NCBI RefSeq assembly: GCF_025215095.1
Contig: NZ_JALHAP010000075.1
Location: 124,001-188,000, forward strand
DNA length: 64,000 bases
From: Dryocola boscaweniae
GTDB lineage: Bacteria; Pseudomonadota; Gammaproteobacteria; Enterobacterales; Enterobacteriaceae
Reading direction: 5' to 3'
Below, one piece after another: positions 8,952-17,802 of this stretch. Every line of letters begins with the position of its first letter. The first letter of the stretch is position 1. Made by a program: the position numbers and the translations under genes. Below the pieces are notes generated by a model that searched no databases, was not told the origin of the DNA, and saw only the letters and a program-made list of their open reading frames with translations.

Positions 8952-8971
8952 GCTTCACCTTGATGGGAAGC
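8952..8971 (-). promoter_or_regulatory. CueR-box-like dyad in the cueR leader
   Basis: GCTTC and GAAGC flank a 10-nt centre, and ACCTTGATGG in the middle repeats the centre of the copA CueR box (CCCTTGATG at 13444-13450). The dyad is 20 bp against 19 bp at copA. It lies 14 nt upstream of the cueR GTG, so if bound it would act in the leader rather than as a standard CueR promoter. This is a weak, inferred autoregulatory candidate. Confidence 0.25.
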
Positions 8972-9033
8972 CAGCGCGGCAATAACGAATAACATCATTG
9001 GTTATTACGGCCAGCTCCCCCATCAATCAATGC

Positions 9034-11613
9034 CTAAAACGTGTATTTTACACCAATCGCGGCGACGGTATCAGACCAACCGTTATTACCCGTCTGCTGA
9101 CCAACGTTGCCTGAAACACTCAGTTTTTTGCTGAGATTACCTGCAACTCCTGCTTTCATCTCCGCAATGTTTCGGCTGCCAGCCTGGGTTACGCTGATGC
9201 TATCCATAGTCACGCCATAATCCTGCGTGTTGTGGATCCAGTTAGCTTCAAGGTACGGTTTGAAGCTACGCCCGTTAGCCTCATCCTGAGCAGCATGCCC
9301 TTTCATAAATATCTTCAGGCCCAGACGGGAACGTACATTATTGCTGCCCTCGCCGCTGATACGGGTGCCATTCTTCTCAGTATGATCGACAGCAGAAATA
9401 CCGGACCATGCAATCTGCGCCTGTGGCTGGATAAAGAAGCGGCTACGGGCGGACTGCATTAACGGGATAACGTAGCCCGATTCCAGCGAGGCCGATAATC
9501 CACGCGTGCGGTAATACTCGGTGGCGACATTCTCACCGCTGACCGCGTTGTTGAACCAACTGTGCTGCAGGACGCCGTCCAGCCACAGGCCTTTTTCATC
9601 CGTACCTTCAGCGTGCCAGGCTCCATAAATCCCTGCGGTATAACCATCAACCTCTCCTGTGGCGCGATAGTTTGTCACGTTCGAAACGCTGTTGCTGCGG
9701 CTGTTTCCATGCCCCGCCAGCACGCCCACGCGCCAGATGCCCGACGGGCTCTTCCCGCTGGCCAGATCGCCGCCCAGCATAGTCACATAACGATTATTCG
9801 TTGTATGCAACTGACCGCTTTCGTCATGAGAGCGGGCATGGCCGCCGGCAATATGCATCCACAGACTTGTGTACTTTTTCTCTCCGGTAAAGATATCGGT
9901 ATACAGGGTTCCCTGGCGCTCACTCAGACGAGTATCAAAAAGAGCAGACGCGGCAGCCGAGTTGGCGGCATAAGCGCCGCCCTCAGGACGAAGAACGTGC
10001 TTTTTCTTCGCAGGGATCGGCTCCGGAACCCGATCTGGGGCCGGTGCTGGCGCAGGCGCTGGAGCCGCTGGTTCAGGCGCTGGTGTTGGCGCTGCTGGTC
10101 CAGGCGTCGGCACTGGCTCAGGCGTAGGTGTTGGTTCCGTCGGTACTGGTTCAGGCGCAGGCGTTGGTTCAGGAACAGGCGTCGGCTCCGGAATAGCCGG
10201 GGAATTCATTTCGGAGGACAAATACCAGTTATTACCCGCTTTGATTACCTGATAATCATAAGCGCCTGCCACGATGCGCCCTTGCTGGATAAATTGCCCC
10301 TGTGAGCTTCCCTTTACATTGATAAGTTCGATGCCGTTAAGCGTGGCACCTCCTCTTCCCCCCAGATTGTTTACTTTTACGTAAGAAGTGCCTGACGTGT
10401 CCCCTGCGACAACCAGACGATCGGTAACGGAACTATCGTCGCCGAGCACGGAGTTAAAAATCAGCAGCCCGTTGTCTCCGTTATAATTGCCGTTCACCGT
10501 AAGCGTTGTACCGGCCTTGCCGCCGCCTAAATTAACGATACCTGAGTTGGTTAACTCTCCGGTGGTCTGGCTGTATCCTTTTAATGCCAGCTCGCCGTCT
10601 GCATAAACGGTATAGGCAGAGTTTGCGCTGAATGTATTTTCAGCGCCCGCCAGGAGTCTTCCTGCAGAGACGGAGGTGGTGCCGCTATAGGTATTTTGCG
10701 CGGTGAAGATAGTCGTTCCCGAATTAACGTCCACGCGACCATTGCCTTCAATGAGGGAATTAAAGGAATAATCCCCGGCGGTATGATTAAAGTTCAATGT
10801 CGCGTCGCCGTCGCCAAGAATAACTATCGGGCTTTTAATAATCCCGGGGTCGCCGGGCGCGAGTCCTGCCGCGCTGCCTATATTCAAAACCGCCTGGCTG
10901 CCTGCCGTGTGGGCAAGAATTAATTTATCTGTTGCCACACTGCCGCCATTTCTCACCGTCAAAACGCCATCGCCAGAGCGGCCCACAAATAAACCATCGC
11001 CGCTATGCCAGGCAGAGCCGTTACCGTCTACCATGACGCTTCCTGCGGAACCGGCTTCGCTGGCTATATAGCCAGGTCCGGCATTAGTCACCACGCCGCC
11101 ATCTGAAATAAACATGCTGCCGGTGCCGAATGTTCCAATAGCGAGGGAGCTGGTTGGTGCGGTGAAATGAGAGCCTGCGCCGCTCACCTCCAGATATCCT
11201 TCACTCCCGGCATTGAAACCAAGGTGTGTGTCGCTGCTGTTATTTGTAACCGAACCCCCATCGGTAATTTTTAATATTCCGTTACCGGCATGCCCGATAT
11301 AAAGAACGTCATTGGAAATCCAGCTTGAGCCGGAACCTTTCACCTCAGCTTTCCCGGTAAAACCGCTTATGCTGCCTATTGATCCCCCACCAGTGGTGAG
11401 CTGCCCTCCGTTTGTTACCGTCAGAATTCCGTCAGCCATGTCGCCAACAACCATATTACTTGAGGTGTTCCATTCGGGAATGCATGCCGGGGCAGGAAAA
11501 TCGTCTCTGTTAAAGCAAACGTCTGCAACTGCAGGTGCGCTAAATGAAACAGCAAAATAAACAGCAGCCGATAATTTTTTTATTCTGAATGTATGCGGAT
11601 AGATATTCATCAT
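9034..11613 (-). CDS. Type Va autotransporter adhesin (MisL/AIDA-like)
   Basis: The protein has about 859 residues. It begins with a signal peptide (MMNIYP..., cleaved near FSAPAVA-D). A beta-helix passenger follows (to about residue 468), in which units of the type GILTVTNGGQLTT recur (GILKITDGG, GSMFISDGG, GVLTVRNGG). Then come a Pro-Glu-Pro-Thr linker (about 470-537) and a C-terminal 12-strand barrel domain ending in Tyr-Thr-Phe. The start at 11613 is preferred because AAAGG lies 4 nt upstream; ATG at 11625 is the alternative. Likely role: surface adhesin or autoaggregation factor. It is divergent from a ToxR-like regulator and FidL-like gene, as misL is controlled by MarT in Salmonella. 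The ligand is unknown. Confidence 0.9.
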   Translation of the reverse strand: MMNIYPHTFRIKKLSAAVYFAVSFSAPAVADVCFNRDDFPAPACIPEWNTSSNMVVGDMADGILTVTNGGQLTTGGGSIGSISGFTGKAEVKGSGSSWISNDVLYIGHAGNGILKITDGGSVTNNSSDTHLGFNAGSEGYLEVSGAGSHFTAPTSSLAIGTFGTGSMFISDGGVVTNAGPGYIASEAGSAGSVMVDGNGSAWHSGDGLFVGRSGDGVLTVRNGGSVATDKLILAHTAGSQAVLNIGSAAGLAPGDPGIIKSPIVILGDGDATLNFNHTAGDYSFNSLIEGNGRVDVNSGTTIFTAQNTYSGTTSVSAGRLLAGAENTFSANSAYTVYADGELALKGYSQTTGELTNSGIVNLGGGKAGTTLTVNGNYNGDNGLLIFNSVLGDDSSVTDRLVVAGDTSGTSYVKVNNLGGRGGATLNGIELINVKGSSQGQFIQQGRIVAGAYDYQVIKAGNNWYLSSEMNSPAIPEPTPVPEPTPAPEPVPTEPTPTPEPVPTPGPAAPTPAPEPAAPAPAPAPAPDRVPEPIPAKKKHVLRPEGGAYAANSAAASALFDTRLSERQGTLYTDIFTGEKKYTSLWMHIAGGHARSHDESGQLHTTNNRYVTMLGGDLASGKSPSGIWRVGVLAGHGNSRSNSVSNVTNYRATGEVDGYTAGIYGAWHAEGTDEKGLWLDGVLQHSWFNNAVSGENVATEYYRTRGLSASLESGYVIPLMQSARSRFFIQPQAQIAWSGISAVDHTEKNGTRISGEGSNNVRSRLGLKIFMKGHAAQDEANGRSFKPYLEANWIHNTQDYGVTMDSISVTQAGSRNIAEMKAGVAGNLSKKLSVSGNVGQQTGNNGWSDTVAAIGVKYTF

Positions 11614-12078
11614 AAAACCTTTCATAGGAAAACCACTCTAACGTCCTGATTTAATAAAACGGCAACTTTTAAACGCTGGCTTCTTATAAGCGTCCTGTCG
11701 GACATCGCAATATGTAAATTTTATTTCCTGAGCGTAGGTAGCTCGTCCCCGGAAGCTGGTTCAATTTCCTTAACTTTTATTAAACCTTTATGCAACGCCC
11801 TGTCGCTATTCAGATATCCCTGATGTGATGAAAAGATAACCTGCAAACAGGCTGTGTCATACCTGAGTTGCTTCACTCAAATCGCCTGCTATTTCAAAAA
11901 CGACTGATAATGAGATATGAGAAAACTTTGAAAATTATCCCTTTGAAATAAAAGAATATTTGTCCTTAATCAAATTTATTTGAGATAAACACGCATCTCA
12001 AATAAATCTTTTCTTTAAATTTTATCTTCCGGGTGGTTATAATATGCGCGTTTTCCCACCAAGGAATGACATCAAGCT
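11614..12078. promoter_or_regulatory. Divergent control region with a 13-bp perfect inverted repeat
   Basis: This 465-bp AT-rich gap separates the autotransporter from the ToxR-like gene. It holds no ORF that I would call. At 11974-11986 and 11995-12007 are perfect 13-bp inverted repeats (ATTTATTTGAGAT and its complement) around an 8-bp centre, 71 bp upstream of the regulator start. The repeat is a natural operator candidate for the winged-helix regulator next door, and the AT-rich context suits H-NS silencing relieved by a ToxR-type activator. No sigma-70 promoter stands out. Confidence 0.5.
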
Positions 12079-12837
12079 ATGACTAACAAAGAATGGTTCC
12101 TGATTAACGACCAGGTGTGTTTCTATCCCGATGAACAAATTGTTTGTTCGCTTCAGGGAAATAAAAAAATACCGCTGACGCGAATTGTGAATAAGATGTT
12201 GTATTATTTCTGCAAAAATTGCAGACAGATTATTAAATATGATGAAATGATGCTTTTTATCTGGGGAGAAAAGCACCGGCAAATCAGATATGGATCGTTA
12301 TATCAGGCTTTACTGGTGCTGAGAAAATCACTGGAAGAGCTGAATATCAGTAGCGCTCTGATAAAAACGGTAAGGAAAAAAGGGCTGATATTCGACTGCG
12401 TTGTGGTTGAACAAAAATCAGATCCGAAAAGCACAGATAATGTTTCAGCAAGTGAGACCAGCGCCCAATCTTCTGAGCCGTTAACCAACAAGCCGATCGC
12501 CAGACGCCCTTTGTTTTATCTGGGGCTAATCCTTTTAACGGCGCTGTTTAGCGCTTTGTTTTACTATTATTCAACGAAAAGCGTCTTTGATAATTATACG
12601 GCTGGAGAGCGGTTGAGCGGTGGTTGTATGGTCCATTACAATTCAGACGCGCACGATGACAATCATCATAAAAAGTTTATGACTTCCCACAGCGAACTTT
12701 GCAAACCGGGGGCCATGCTTTATATCACGACTTATATCACCACGAATGCCGTAAGCGTGGTGCAATGCGATAATGCATGGCTGCGCGAAAAACACATAGG
12801 CAATTGCCTCGTTCATTATTTCCCGGAAGGTAAATAA
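12079..12837 (+). CDS. ToxR/CadC-type membrane-anchored transcription regulator (MarT-like)
   Basis: The 252-residue protein has an N-terminal OmpR-type winged helix (about 20-105), a Ser/Thr/Gln-rich linker, one membrane helix (about 145-165, PLFYLGLILLTALFSALF) and an 85-residue periplasmic domain rich in His with four Cys, which could form disulfides. There is no receiver domain, as in ToxR, CadC and MarT. It sits opposite an autotransporter and ahead of a FidL-like gene, which is the SPI-3 misL-marT-fidL arrangement, so activation of the autotransporter is the likely job. Base composition is more AT-rich than the flanking copper genes, suggesting acquisition by transfer. The signal sensed is unknown. 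Confidence 0.8.
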   Translation: MTNKEWFLINDQVCFYPDEQIVCSLQGNKKIPLTRIVNKMLYYFCKNCRQIIKYDEMMLFIWGEKHRQIRYGSLYQALLVLRKSLEELNISSALIKTVRKKGLIFDCVVVEQKSDPKSTDNVSASETSAQSSEPLTNKPIARRPLFYLGLILLTALFSALFYYYSTKSVFDNYTAGERLSGGCMVHYNSDAHDDNHHKKFMTSHSELCKPGAMLYITTYITTNAVSVVQCDNAWLREKHIGNCLVHYFPEGK

Positions 12838-12838
12838 C

Positions 12839-13321
12839 ATGCCAACGCTTAATATGAAAACCATTATCGATTGCCTGATTGCTTTGTCTGTGTTTCTGGT
12901 TATGGCTTTTTTCAGCGTGTCCTTTTTGGATTTGCTTCCCGAAGCATTTGAAGACTGTAAAAGCAACCTTTCCCTTTCAGGATCGAATGCCGTAATCAAT
13001 TCACATATGGTTTTTCATTTTTATAACGGGAAGGGCTCCGCTGAAATAAGAGGGTTTTATACCACCGGCGAGAATAAAAATCAGGTTCTGAGCAGGGACA
13101 TATTTTTTGATTATATAAAGCAGAAAAACAAGTATGTCCTCACCAACTCCGGAATTGAATCCCGTGATAATGACCAAAATATCAGGAATGATATTGATAA
13201 AATCATGCCTGCCTTCTTCCTGAAGCCGGACGCTATGCTTATCCTGAACAGAACGAAGTCAGGCAACGGCGAAAAAATTTTTTCATGGTCAGGTCTTCCC
13301 GTCCTTTATTGCCTGAGATAA
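12839..13321 (+). CDS. FidL-like single-pass membrane protein
   Basis: This 160-residue protein starts one base after the stop of the ToxR-like gene and has GGAAGG upstream, so it is co-transcribed. It has an N-terminal membrane helix (about 8-32) and a periplasmic domain. A segment of the type SRDIFFDYIKQKNKYVLTN resembles my recollection of the FidL family, proteins of unknown mechanism usually paired with MarT-like regulators. By analogy with ToxS and ToxR it may stabilise or tune its neighbour in the periplasm. The family call rests on remembered pattern and context, without a database search. Confidence 0.6.
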   Translation: MPTLNMKTIIDCLIALSVFLVMAFFSVSFLDLLPEAFEDCKSNLSLSGSNAVINSHMVFHFYNGKGSAEIRGFYTTGENKNQVLSRDIFFDYIKQKNKYVLTNSGIESRDNDQNIRNDIDKIMPAFFLKPDAMLILNRTKSGNGEKIFSWSGLPVLYCLR

Positions 13322-13433
13322 ACCCTGCGTATTTAGAGCATCGGGTAACTGCCGGGTAGCAACATTCTCCCTGTCATCCTGCCAACCCCTCACGCGCAGA
13401 AAATTGCCTTTCCTGAAAATAAAAACAACCTTC

Positions 13434-13464
13434 TTGACCTTCCCCTTGATGGAAGGTTTAACCT
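13434..13464 (+). promoter_or_regulatory. copA promoter with CueR box
   Basis: The -35 TTGACC (13434-13439) and -10 TAACCT (13459-13464) are separated by 19 bp, the over-long spacing needed for MerR-type activation by DNA distortion. The dyad CCTTCC...GGAAGG (13438-13456) fills the spacer and matches the E. coli copA site. This ties copA to the cueR gene 4.5 kb away. Confidence 0.92.
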
Positions 13465-13494
13465 TATCTTATTCTTAAAACAAGGAGTCTGATG

Positions 13495-16002
13495 ATGTCG
13501 CAAATTATCGATTTAAACCTTGATGGCCTGAGCTGCGGTCATTGTGTCAAACGAGTAAAAGAAAGCCTTGAGCAGCGCGCCGATGTTGAGCAGGCAGAAG
13601 TGACGCAAACGCACGCCCGCGTAACAGGTAGCGCTAGCGCGGATGCTTTAATCGAAACCGTAAAGCAGGCGGGATACGGCGCGGAAGTTGCAAGCCACCC
13701 AAAGGCTGAACCGCTGACAGAAGAGTCATCAACCTCGTCGGAAGCACTGACAGCGGTCCCCCCTTCGCTTCCGGCAGCCACCGATAATGACGACAGCCAA
13801 CAACTGTTGATTAATGGCATGAGCTGCGCCAGTTGCGTGTCCCGCGTGCAAACTGCTTTGCAAAATGTACCGGGAGTCGCTCAGGCACGGGTAAATCTCG
13901 CAGAACGCAGCGCCCTGGTTATGGGTTCTGCCTCTGCCGAGTCCTTAATTAAAGCCGTCGAAAGCGCCGGTTACGGCGCCGAAGCGATTGAGGATGATAT
14001 TAAACGCCGCGAGCGCCAGCAGGAAACGGCGAATGCCGCAGCTAAACGCTTCCGCTGGCAGGCCATTCTGGCGCTGGCGGTAGGTATCCCGGTGATGATC
14101 TGGGGCATGCTCGGTGACAACATGATGCTCACCGAAGATAACCGCTCGCTGTGGATGACCATCGGCATAATTACCCTGGGTGTGATGGTTATCGCTGGCG
14201 GCCATTTCTACCGTAGCGCCTGGCGCAGCCTGATGAATCGCTCGGCGACCATGGATACGCTCGTTGCGTTAGGCACGGGCGCCGCCTGGCTGTATTCAAT
14301 TACTGTCAACGTCTGGCCGCAGTATTTCCCGATGGAAGCACGCCACCTTTATTACGAAGCCAGCGCGATGATTATCGGCCTGATTAACCTGGGCCACATG
14401 CTGGAGCAGCGTGCTCGCCAGCGTTCGTCCAAAGCGCTGGAACGTCTGCTGGATTTAACGCCGCCAACGGCTCGCGTTGTAACAGACGAAGGTGAAAAAT
14501 CGATCCCGCTGGCGGAAGTGACCGCCGGGATGACGCTGCGCCTGACCACGGGCGACCGCGTGCCGGTAGACGGTGAAATTACTCAAGGGGAAGCCTGGTT
14601 CGACGAGGCGATGCTGACGGGCGAGCCGGTTCCACAACAAAAAGCCGATGGCGAAAATATTCACGCCGGGACAGTTGTGCAGGATGGCAGCGTGTTATTC
14701 CGCGCTACGGCGACCGGCAGCCGTACAACGCTGTCGCGCATTATTCGCATGGTGCGTCAGGCGCAGAGCAGCAAACCGGAAATCGGACAGCTTGCCGATA
14801 AAATTTCTGCCGTATTTGTGCCTGTGGTGGTGTTAATTGCTCTGTTTAGCGCGGCGATCTGGTACTTCGTCGGCCCTGCTCCGCAAATTGTTTATACGCT
14901 GGTGATCGCCACCACCGTGCTGATTATCGCCTGTCCTTGCGCGCTGGGCCTGGCCACGCCAATGTCGATTATTTCAGGCGTAGGGCGTGCTGCGGAATTT
15001 GGCGTATTAGTACGTGATGCCGATGCGTTGCAGCGTGCCAGCACTCTCGACACCCTTGTTTTTGATAAAACCGGTACGCTGACGGAAGGGAAACCGCAGG
15101 TCGTCGCGGTGAAAACACATGGCGAGATTCAGGAGAGTGAAGCGGTGAAATTAGCAGCGGCGCTTGAACAAGGCTCCAGCCATCCTCTCGCTCGCGCAAT
15201 TCTGGAAAAAGCGGGCGGTACTAAGCTGCCGGAAGTTATCGGCTTCCGCACTCTGCGTGGGCTTGGCGTAAGCGGCGAAGCACAAGGGCATAAACTATTT
15301 CTTGGCAATAAAGCGCTGCTCGACGAGCAAAAGATTGATACGCAGCCGCTGGCAGATGAAATTGAAGCGCAGGCAAGGCAAGGTTCAACGCCGGTGCTGC
15401 TTGCGGTAGATGGCAAGCTGGTCGCTCTCTTTGCGATTCGCGATCCCTTACGGGCAGACAGCGTAAGCGCTCTGCAACGCTTACATCGTAACGGCTATCG
15501 CCTGGTAATGCTGACCGGCGATAACTCAATCACCGCAAATGCCATTGCTAAAGAGGCAGGTATCGACGAAGTCATCGCCGGGGTGCTGCCAGATGGTAAA
15601 GCCGAAGCGATTAAAAATCTGCAACGGCAGGGAAGGCAGGTGGCGATGGTCGGCGACGGTATTAACGATGCGCCCGCGCTGGCCCAGGCGGAAGTGGGTA
15701 TTGCTATGGGCGGAGGCAGCGACGTCGCCATTGAAACAGCGGCCATTACGCTGATGCGCCATAGCCTGACGGGCGTGGCCGACGCGCTGGCGATTTCCAA
15801 AGCAACGCTCAGGAATATGAAGCAGAACCTGATGGGCGCTTTTGTCTACAACTCGCTGGGTATTCCGATTGCCGCCGGCGTGCTTTATCCGCTTACCGGC
15901 ACGCTGCTTAATCCTGTTGTTGCCGGGGCTGCAATGGCGCTCTCTTCCATTACCGTGGTGAGCAACGCCAACCGCCTGCTGCGCTTTAAGCCTGAGGATT
16001 AA
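13495..16002 (+). CDS. copA: Cu(I)-exporting P1B-type ATPase CopA
   Basis: CopA pumps Cu(I) from cytoplasm to periplasm. The 835-residue protein has two N-terminal metal-binding domains (Cys14/Cys17 in LSCGHC; Cys111/Cys114 in MSCASC), eight membrane helices with the CPC ion site at 480-482, the actuator motif TGEP, the phosphorylation site DKTGT at Asp524, and GDGINDAPA. The start MSQIID at 13495 matches E. coli; the ATG just before it is also in frame. A conserved -1 frameshift heptamer at 13698-13704 predicts a second product, the chaperone CopA(Z). Expression is driven by the CueR promoter at 13434-13464. Confidence 0.96.
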   Translation: MSQIIDLNLDGLSCGHCVKRVKESLEQRADVEQAEVTQTHARVTGSASADALIETVKQAGYGAEVASHPKAEPLTEESSTSSEALTAVPPSLPAATDNDDSQQLLINGMSCASCVSRVQTALQNVPGVAQARVNLAERSALVMGSASAESLIKAVESAGYGAEAIEDDIKRRERQQETANAAAKRFRWQAILALAVGIPVMIWGMLGDNMMLTEDNRSLWMTIGIITLGVMVIAGGHFYRSAWRSLMNRSATMDTLVALGTGAAWLYSITVNVWPQYFPMEARHLYYEASAMIIGLINLGHMLEQRARQRSSKALERLLDLTPPTARVVTDEGEKSIPLAEVTAGMTLRLTTGDRVPVDGEITQGEAWFDEAMLTGEPVPQQKADGENIHAGTVVQDGSVLFRATATGSRTTLSRIIRMVRQAQSSKPEIGQLADKISAVFVPVVVLIALFSAAIWYFVGPAPQIVYTLVIATTVLIIACPCALGLATPMSIISGVGRAAEFGVLVRDADALQRASTLDTLVFDKTGTLTEGKPQVVAVKTHGEIQESEAVKLAAALEQGSSHPLARAILEKAGGTKLPEVIGFRTLRGLGVSGEAQGHKLFLGNKALLDEQKIDTQPLADEIEAQARQGSTPVLLAVDGKLVALFAIRDPLRADSVSALQRLHRNGYRLVMLTGDNSITANAIAKEAGIDEVIAGVLPDGKAEAIKNLQRQGRQVAMVGDGINDAPALAQAEVGIAMGGGSDVAIETAAITLMRHSLTGVADALAISKATLRNMKQNLMGAFVYNSLGIPIAAGVLYPLTGTLLNPVVAGAAMALSSITVVSNANRLLRFKPED
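13698..13709 (+). other. copA: Programmed -1 frameshift site for CopA(Z)
   Basis: The heptamer C CCA AAG (13698-13704) lies in the copA frame. Slippage by -1 reads CCC AAA GGC and then TGA at 13707-13709, giving a protein of about 71 residues that is just the first metal-binding domain plus Gly. E. coli copA uses the same heptamer and nearly the same early stop to make a soluble copper chaperone. The downstream pseudoknot was not folded here. Confidence 0.8.
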
Positions 16003-16145
16003 TGTCAGATGGCGCTGCGCTTATCTGACCTACAGGTTTGCAGACAGAGATACCAAGTAATTGCCTCGTTCCGTAGGGTGGATAAGCGCAGATTCCACGT
16101 AACATTCTCGTTCCGTAGGGCGGATAAGCGCAAGCGCCATCCGCC
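16003..16145. repeat. Three REP-type palindromes after copA
   Basis: Units lie at about 16003-16036, 16070-16098 and 16111-16145, with the shared core GGGTGGATAAGCGC in alternating orientation. The middle unit has lost one arm. They occupy most of the copA-ybaP gap. Confidence 0.8.
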
Positions 16146-16226
16146 GTAGCGCATTCTACAGGTGGGTAAATTTGCACCTTCCCCCTGGCAGCGGTAGCAT
16201 GGCTTTTTAGCCAGGGAATTTGCTAT

Positions 16227-17027
16227 ATGGGCCTGCTATCGCGAATTAACGCATTTTTTTCAAGCCTTTCCGCCACAACTTATCCCTGGCCTGCCCTTGA
16301 TGTTGTGCTCCCCGGTAAGCGCTATCTTCACCTTGTAGGCAGCATTCATATGGGGACCCGCGATATGGCTCCCCTGTCGCAGCGCCTGCTCGACAAACTG
16401 CGCGATGCGGATGCTCTTATTGTTGAGGCCGATATTTCCGAAGGCGGCTCCCCCTTCTCTGGCAGCGCTGAAGACATTCCGCTCGAGGAGCGCTTATCCC
16501 CTGATGACTGGGAGCGGGTCGTATCCCTGACGCAGGAAATGGGCATTTCGCTTGACACTATTGATAATCAACCCGCCTGGCAGATTGCGCTGGTATTGCA
16601 GGCGCACCAGGCCCAACGTCTGGGCCTGCGTCCTGATTACGGTATTGATTTTCAACTGCTGGAAGCGGCCAGAGCGTTGTCTGTTCCGGTGATAGAGTTG
16701 GAAGGCGCGCAAAGCCAGATTGATATGCTTACGCAACTGCCGCAGGGCGGAATGCCTTTGCTGCAGGATACGCTGGCCCACTGGCATACCAACGCCCGTC
16801 TGCTGCAAATGATGATTGGCTGGTGGCTGGAATCACCGCCGCGGCAGGGTAATATCCCGCTGCCAAACACTTTCGGCGATGAGCTATACGATGTGCTTAT
16901 GCGCCAGCGTAACCGCCAGTGGCAGACTTTTTTGCAGCAGCTTCCCGCTGGCCGCTACGTGGTTGCCGTGGGCGCCCTGCATTTATATGGCGAAGGGAAT
17001 CTACCTAATTTGTTGAAAAACACATAA
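16227..17027 (+). CDS. ybaP: TraB/GumN-family protein YbaP
   Basis: This 266-residue protein matches E. coli YbaP. It belongs to the TraB/GumN/Tiki family, with the family motifs HLVGSIHMGT near residues 32-41, the VEADIS segment and the C-terminal VGALHLYGEGNL block, where conserved His and Glu suggest a metal-dependent active site. Related eukaryotic Tiki proteins are metalloproteases. The function of YbaP itself is not established. No obvious signal peptide is present, only a modestly hydrophobic N-terminus. It is followed directly by the chiX terminator on the other strand. Confidence 0.88.
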   Translation: MGLLSRINAFFSSLSATTYPWPALDVVLPGKRYLHLVGSIHMGTRDMAPLSQRLLDKLRDADALIVEADISEGGSPFSGSAEDIPLEERLSPDDWERVVSLTQEMGISLDTIDNQPAWQIALVLQAHQAQRLGLRPDYGIDFQLLEAARALSVPVIELEGAQSQIDMLTQLPQGGMPLLQDTLAHWHTNARLLQMMIGWWLESPPRQGNIPLPNTFGDELYDVLMRQRNRQWQTFLQQLPAGRYVVAVGALHLYGEGNLPNLLKNT

Positions 17028-17112
17028 AAAAAATGGCCAATATCGCTATTGGCCCGTCAAAGAGGAATAAGTTTATTATTGTTGTTATTTCGGTCGATTT
17101 AACAACCGAAGC
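17026..17112 (-). ncRNA. chiX: Hfq-binding small RNA ChiX (SroB/MicM)
   Basis: The minus strand ends with TTCCTCTTTGACGGGCC, a GGCCAATA-GCGA-TATTGGCC hairpin (17035-17054) and eight T (17033-17026), essentially identical to E. coli ChiX, and it lies between ybaP and ybaK as in E. coli. ChiX silences the chitoporin gene chiP and is destroyed by pairing with chbBC mRNA. The 5' hairpin (TTCGGT...ACCGAA, about 17090-17111) differs from E. coli in sequence but keeps the form. The 5' end near 17112 is estimated from that hairpin. Confidence 0.88.
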
Positions 17113-17237
17113 TGGAATTGTCGCTCAATGTGACGATTAACGCTATCACTATTAAGCTGCATTATAGTATCTATAAAACATATCACCTGAATTACAATTC
17201 TGTGCGTTTTTGAGACAAATTTAGCAGGAAGGATGAA

Positions 17238-17717
17238 ATGACCCCCGCCATAAAGCTCCTCGAAAAGAATAGCATTCCGTTTCAACTCCACGCTTACGAT
17301 CACGATCCTAATGAAACTAACTTTGGCGACGAAGTGGTTCGCAAGCTGGGGCTCAACGCCGGGCAAGTTTATAAAACGCTGCTGGTGGCGATGAATGGCG
17401 ATATGAAACACCTGGCAGTGGCGGTTACGCCCGTTTCCGGGCAGTTGGATTTGAAAAAGGTGGCGAAAGCGCTGGGCGCTAAAAAAGCTGATATGGCGGA
17501 CCCGCTGGTCGCACAACGCGTGACGGGTTATCTGGTTGGCGGCATCAGCCCGCTGGGGCAGAAGAAACGCCTGCCGACGGTGATAGACGCTCCGGCGCAG
17601 GAATTTGACGTGATTTATATTTCCGGCGGCAGGCGCGGCCTGGATATTGAGCTTGCCGCGAGCGATCTGGCTGCGCTGCTGGGCGCAACCTTTGCTGATA
17701 TCGCCCGCCGGGATTAA
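17238..17717 (+). CDS. ybaK: Cys-tRNA(Pro)/Cys-tRNA(Cys) deacylase YbaK
   Basis: YbaK removes cysteine mischarged on tRNA(Pro), acting in trans to ProRS. The 159-residue protein is the single YbaK/ProX editing domain, with the conserved catalytic Lys in [11 protein letters not shown] and the [11 protein letters not shown] loop, nearly identical to E. coli. ATG at 17238 is preceded by GGAAGG. It stands alone between chiX and REP sequences. Confidence 0.94.
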   Translation: MTPAIKLLEKNSIPFQLHAYDHDPNETNFGDEVVRKLGLNAGQVYKTLLVAMNGDMKHLAVAVTPVSGQLDLKKVAKALGAKKADMADPLVAQRVTGYLVGGISPLGQKKRLPTVIDAPAQEFDVIYISGGRRGLDIELAASDLAALLGATFADIARRD

Positions 17718-17723
17718 CCATCG

Positions 17724-17796
17724 TATCGGTGGATGGCGCTGGCGCTTATCCACCCTACGAATTTGTAGGGCGGGTAAACAACGCGCCACCCGCCAG
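17724..17796. repeat. Two REP-type palindromes between ybaK and ushA
   Basis: Units at about 17724-17760 and 17765-17796 lie head to tail between the convergent ends of ybaK and ushA. The cores are GGTGGATGGCGCTGGCGCTT and its inverted relative. Confidence 0.75.
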
Positions 17797-17802
17797 ACCG
17801 GT

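Noticed and set aside
8939..8998. Longer CueR start (ATG at 8998, +20 residues)
   Set aside because: The GTG at 8938 has a strong GGAGG at correct spacing and gives the family N-terminus MNISDVAK. The extension matches nothing in CueR.
10021..10200. Tandem GC-rich DNA repeat that could be read as a CRISPR or minisatellite
   Set aside because: It encodes the proline-rich linker of the autotransporter in frame. Unit lengths vary, and there are no unique spacers.
9562..10305. Plus-strand open frame with Arg/Trp-rich repeats opposite the autotransporter
   Set aside because: The WRRR-type repeats are only the complement of the Pro-Glu-Pro-Thr linker codons. There is no ribosome binding site.
17085..17789. 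Long minus-strand open frame (234 codons) opposite ybaK
   Set aside because: It is the complement of the highly conserved ybaK coding sequence and runs through the chiX region. Composition is Arg/His/Gln-rich shadow protein, with no ribosome binding site.
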